In this document: positions 55,452 to 56,068 of the stretch, one piece after another
How positions within the stretch are numbered: the first letter of the stretch is position 1
Layout: every line of letters begins with the position of its first letter
Assembly: GCF_002860125.1 (NCBI RefSeq)
Contig: NZ_PGVA01000034.1
Span: 1 to 56,068, forward strand
Reading direction: 5' to 3'
Length of the DNA stretch: 56,068 nucleotides
Source: Bacillus canaveralius
GTDB taxonomy: Bacteria; Bacillota; Bacilli; Bacillales; Cytobacillaceae
Made by a program: the position numbers and the translations under genes
Notes under the pieces: generated by a model
Told to the model about the DNA's origin: nothing
What the model saw: only the letters and a program-made list of their open reading frames with translations
Database searches by the model: none

Positions 55452-55482
55452 GGCAGGTCATTAGACCTGTCTTGTTTTTTTA
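55452..55482 (+). terminator. Terminator after etfA
   Basis: GGCAGGTC pairs with GACCTGTC around ATTA, followed by a run of T broken by one G. Confidence 0.9.
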
Positions 55483-55581
55483 CCGGATTACATCTTAAAC
55501 CGCATTAAAAGCGGCTCATAAAAGATGTTTGTCCAAATTAAAGATAGGGAACGCTAGTAAGAGTCAGCACTAAGCAAATTA

Positions 55582-55611
55582 TTCGCAAGCAAAAGTTATC
55601 AATGTTATAAT
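55582..55611 (+). promoter_or_regulatory. trxA promoter
   Basis: TTCGCA (55582-55587), 18-bp spacer, TATAAT (55606-55611); start near 55618, about 35 nt before trxA. Confidence 0.6.
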
Positions 55612-55651
55612 TCAAACCATTAAAGGCTTACTAAAATAGGAGGAAGACATT

Positions 55652-55966
55652 ATGGCAATCATACATGCAACAGATCAAAGTTTTACTGAAGACACAAGCG
55701 AAGGTATCGTATTGGCGGATTTCTGGGCGCCTTGGTGCGGACCTTGTAAAATGATTGCACCGGTTCTTGAAGAGCTTGACTCTGAATTGGGCGATAAAGT
55801 AAAAATCGTGAAATTAGATGTAGATGAAAATCAGGAAACAGCAGCAAAATTTGGTGTAATGAGTATCCCAACTCTAATCGTATTTAAAAACGGTGAAGCA
55901 GTCGACAAAGTTATCGGTTTTCAGCCGAAAGAAGCACTTGCTGAAAAGCTGAATCAGCACCTGTAA
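55652..55966 (+). CDS. trxA: Thioredoxin
   Basis: Small thiol-disulfide reductase that keeps cytoplasmic proteins reduced and serves ribonucleotide reductase. The protein is 104 aa. The active site WCGPC has Cys29 and Cys32; the cis-Pro loop is MSIPTLIVF. No signal peptide, so cytoplasmic. ATG follows ATAGGAGGA. It has its own promoter and a strong terminator, immediately beyond which the sequence looks like a mobile element. Confidence 0.97.
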   Translation: MAIIHATDQSFTEDTSEGIVLADFWAPWCGPCKMIAPVLEELDSELGDKVKIVKLDVDENQETAAKFGVMSIPTLIVFKNGEAVDKVIGFQPKEALAEKLNQHL

Positions 55967-55971
55967 TAGTG

Positions 55972-56000
55972 AAAGCAGTCCATATCAGGGCTGCTTTTTC
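55972..56000 (+). terminator. Terminator after trxA
   Basis: AAAGCAGTCC (55972-55981) pairs with GGGCTGCTTT (55988-55997), one G-U pair, then TTTTTC. It may also be the landing signal for the adjacent intron-like element. Confidence 0.92.
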
Positions 56001-56009
56001 ATTTAATGC

Positions 56010-56068
56010 GTGCCCAGCAAGCCGTTAATTGCTAGTTGGTGAAAGTCCAACCCGAGTAAGTGTCAAGA
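56010..56068 (+). mobile_element. Probable 5' end of a group II intron (cut by the window edge)
   Basis: From 56010 the sequence begins GTGCCC, close to the GUGYG start of group II introns, and includes GTTGG-TGAAAGT-CCAAC (56035-56051), the small hairpin with a GTGAAAGTCC loop that recurs near the 5' end of many bacterial group II introns. It starts about 12 nt past the trxA terminator stem; group IIC introns are known to insert just downstream of intrinsic terminators. The reverse transcriptase gene would lie beyond the window. An unrelated repeat remains possible. Confidence 0.5.

Overview
The window is a continuous stretch of chromosome from a spore-forming member of the Bacillaceae. The evidence is gene-order identity with the Bacillus subtilis ytsJ-to-trxA segment (ytsJ, accDA, pfkA-pyk, fxsA, ytvI, ytwI, citZ-icd-mdh, phoPR, polA, mutM, ytaF, coaE, gapB, speD, nrdR, dnaBI, ytxC, thrS, infC-rpmI-rplT, ysdA, ysdB, ysdC, ysgA, sspI, pheST, rnhC, zapA, cvpA, polX, mutS2, yshE, lcfA, fadR, fadB, etfBA, trxA), together with sporulation genes (sspI, ytaF, ytvI, ytxC), strong AGGAGG-type ribosome binding sites, and many TTG/GTG starts. 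The species cannot be named from the sequence. About 55 protein genes are visible. Nearly all are on the + strand; ytvI, ysdB, sspI and rnhC are on the - strand. No tRNA, rRNA or CRISPR array was seen.

Layout. 1-7.2 kb: malic enzyme, a GntR/FadR-family regulator, acetyl-CoA carboxylase carboxyltransferase (accDA), then pfkA-pyk behind a long structured leader. 7.2-9.6 kb: three membrane-protein genes. 9.6-13.7 kb: the citrate branch of the TCA cycle (citZ-icd-mdh) with a promoter and two cre-type catabolite boxes. 13.9-19.3 kb: a MaoC-type hydratase, the phosphate two-component system phoPR, a PhoP-box promoter that seems to drive only a short terminated RNA, and hflK-hflC, which B. subtilis does not have here. 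19.4-27.3 kb: DNA repair and replication (polA, mutM), coaE, gluconeogenic gapB with CcpN-type sites, speD with a structured leader, and nrdR. 27.3-35 kb: primosome genes dnaB-dnaI, ytxC, thrS with a T-box leader, and infC-rpmI-rplT with an L20-type leader and an ATT start codon. 35-44 kb: small membrane proteins, a dimeric dUTPase, M42 peptidase, sspI, an rRNA/tRNA methyltransferase, and pheST with a T-box leader (UUC specifier visible). 43-50 kb: rnhC, zapA, cvpA, polX, mutS2, yshE and a tiny membrane peptide. 50-56 kb: fatty-acid degradation (lcfA, fadR, fadB, etfB, etfA) with a perfect FadR box, then trxA.

The genes are mainly central carbon metabolism, lipid synthesis and breakdown, and genome maintenance. 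The regulatory DNA between them is the most informative part: it carries readable sites for CcpA, CcpN, PhoP, FadR and a probable FadR-like GntR protein. The least explained elements are a ~188-nt multi-hairpin RNA before pfkA, a PhoP-controlled ~65-nt transcript after phoR, a folded leader before speD, and the start of what looks like a group II intron immediately after the trxA terminator at the right edge.
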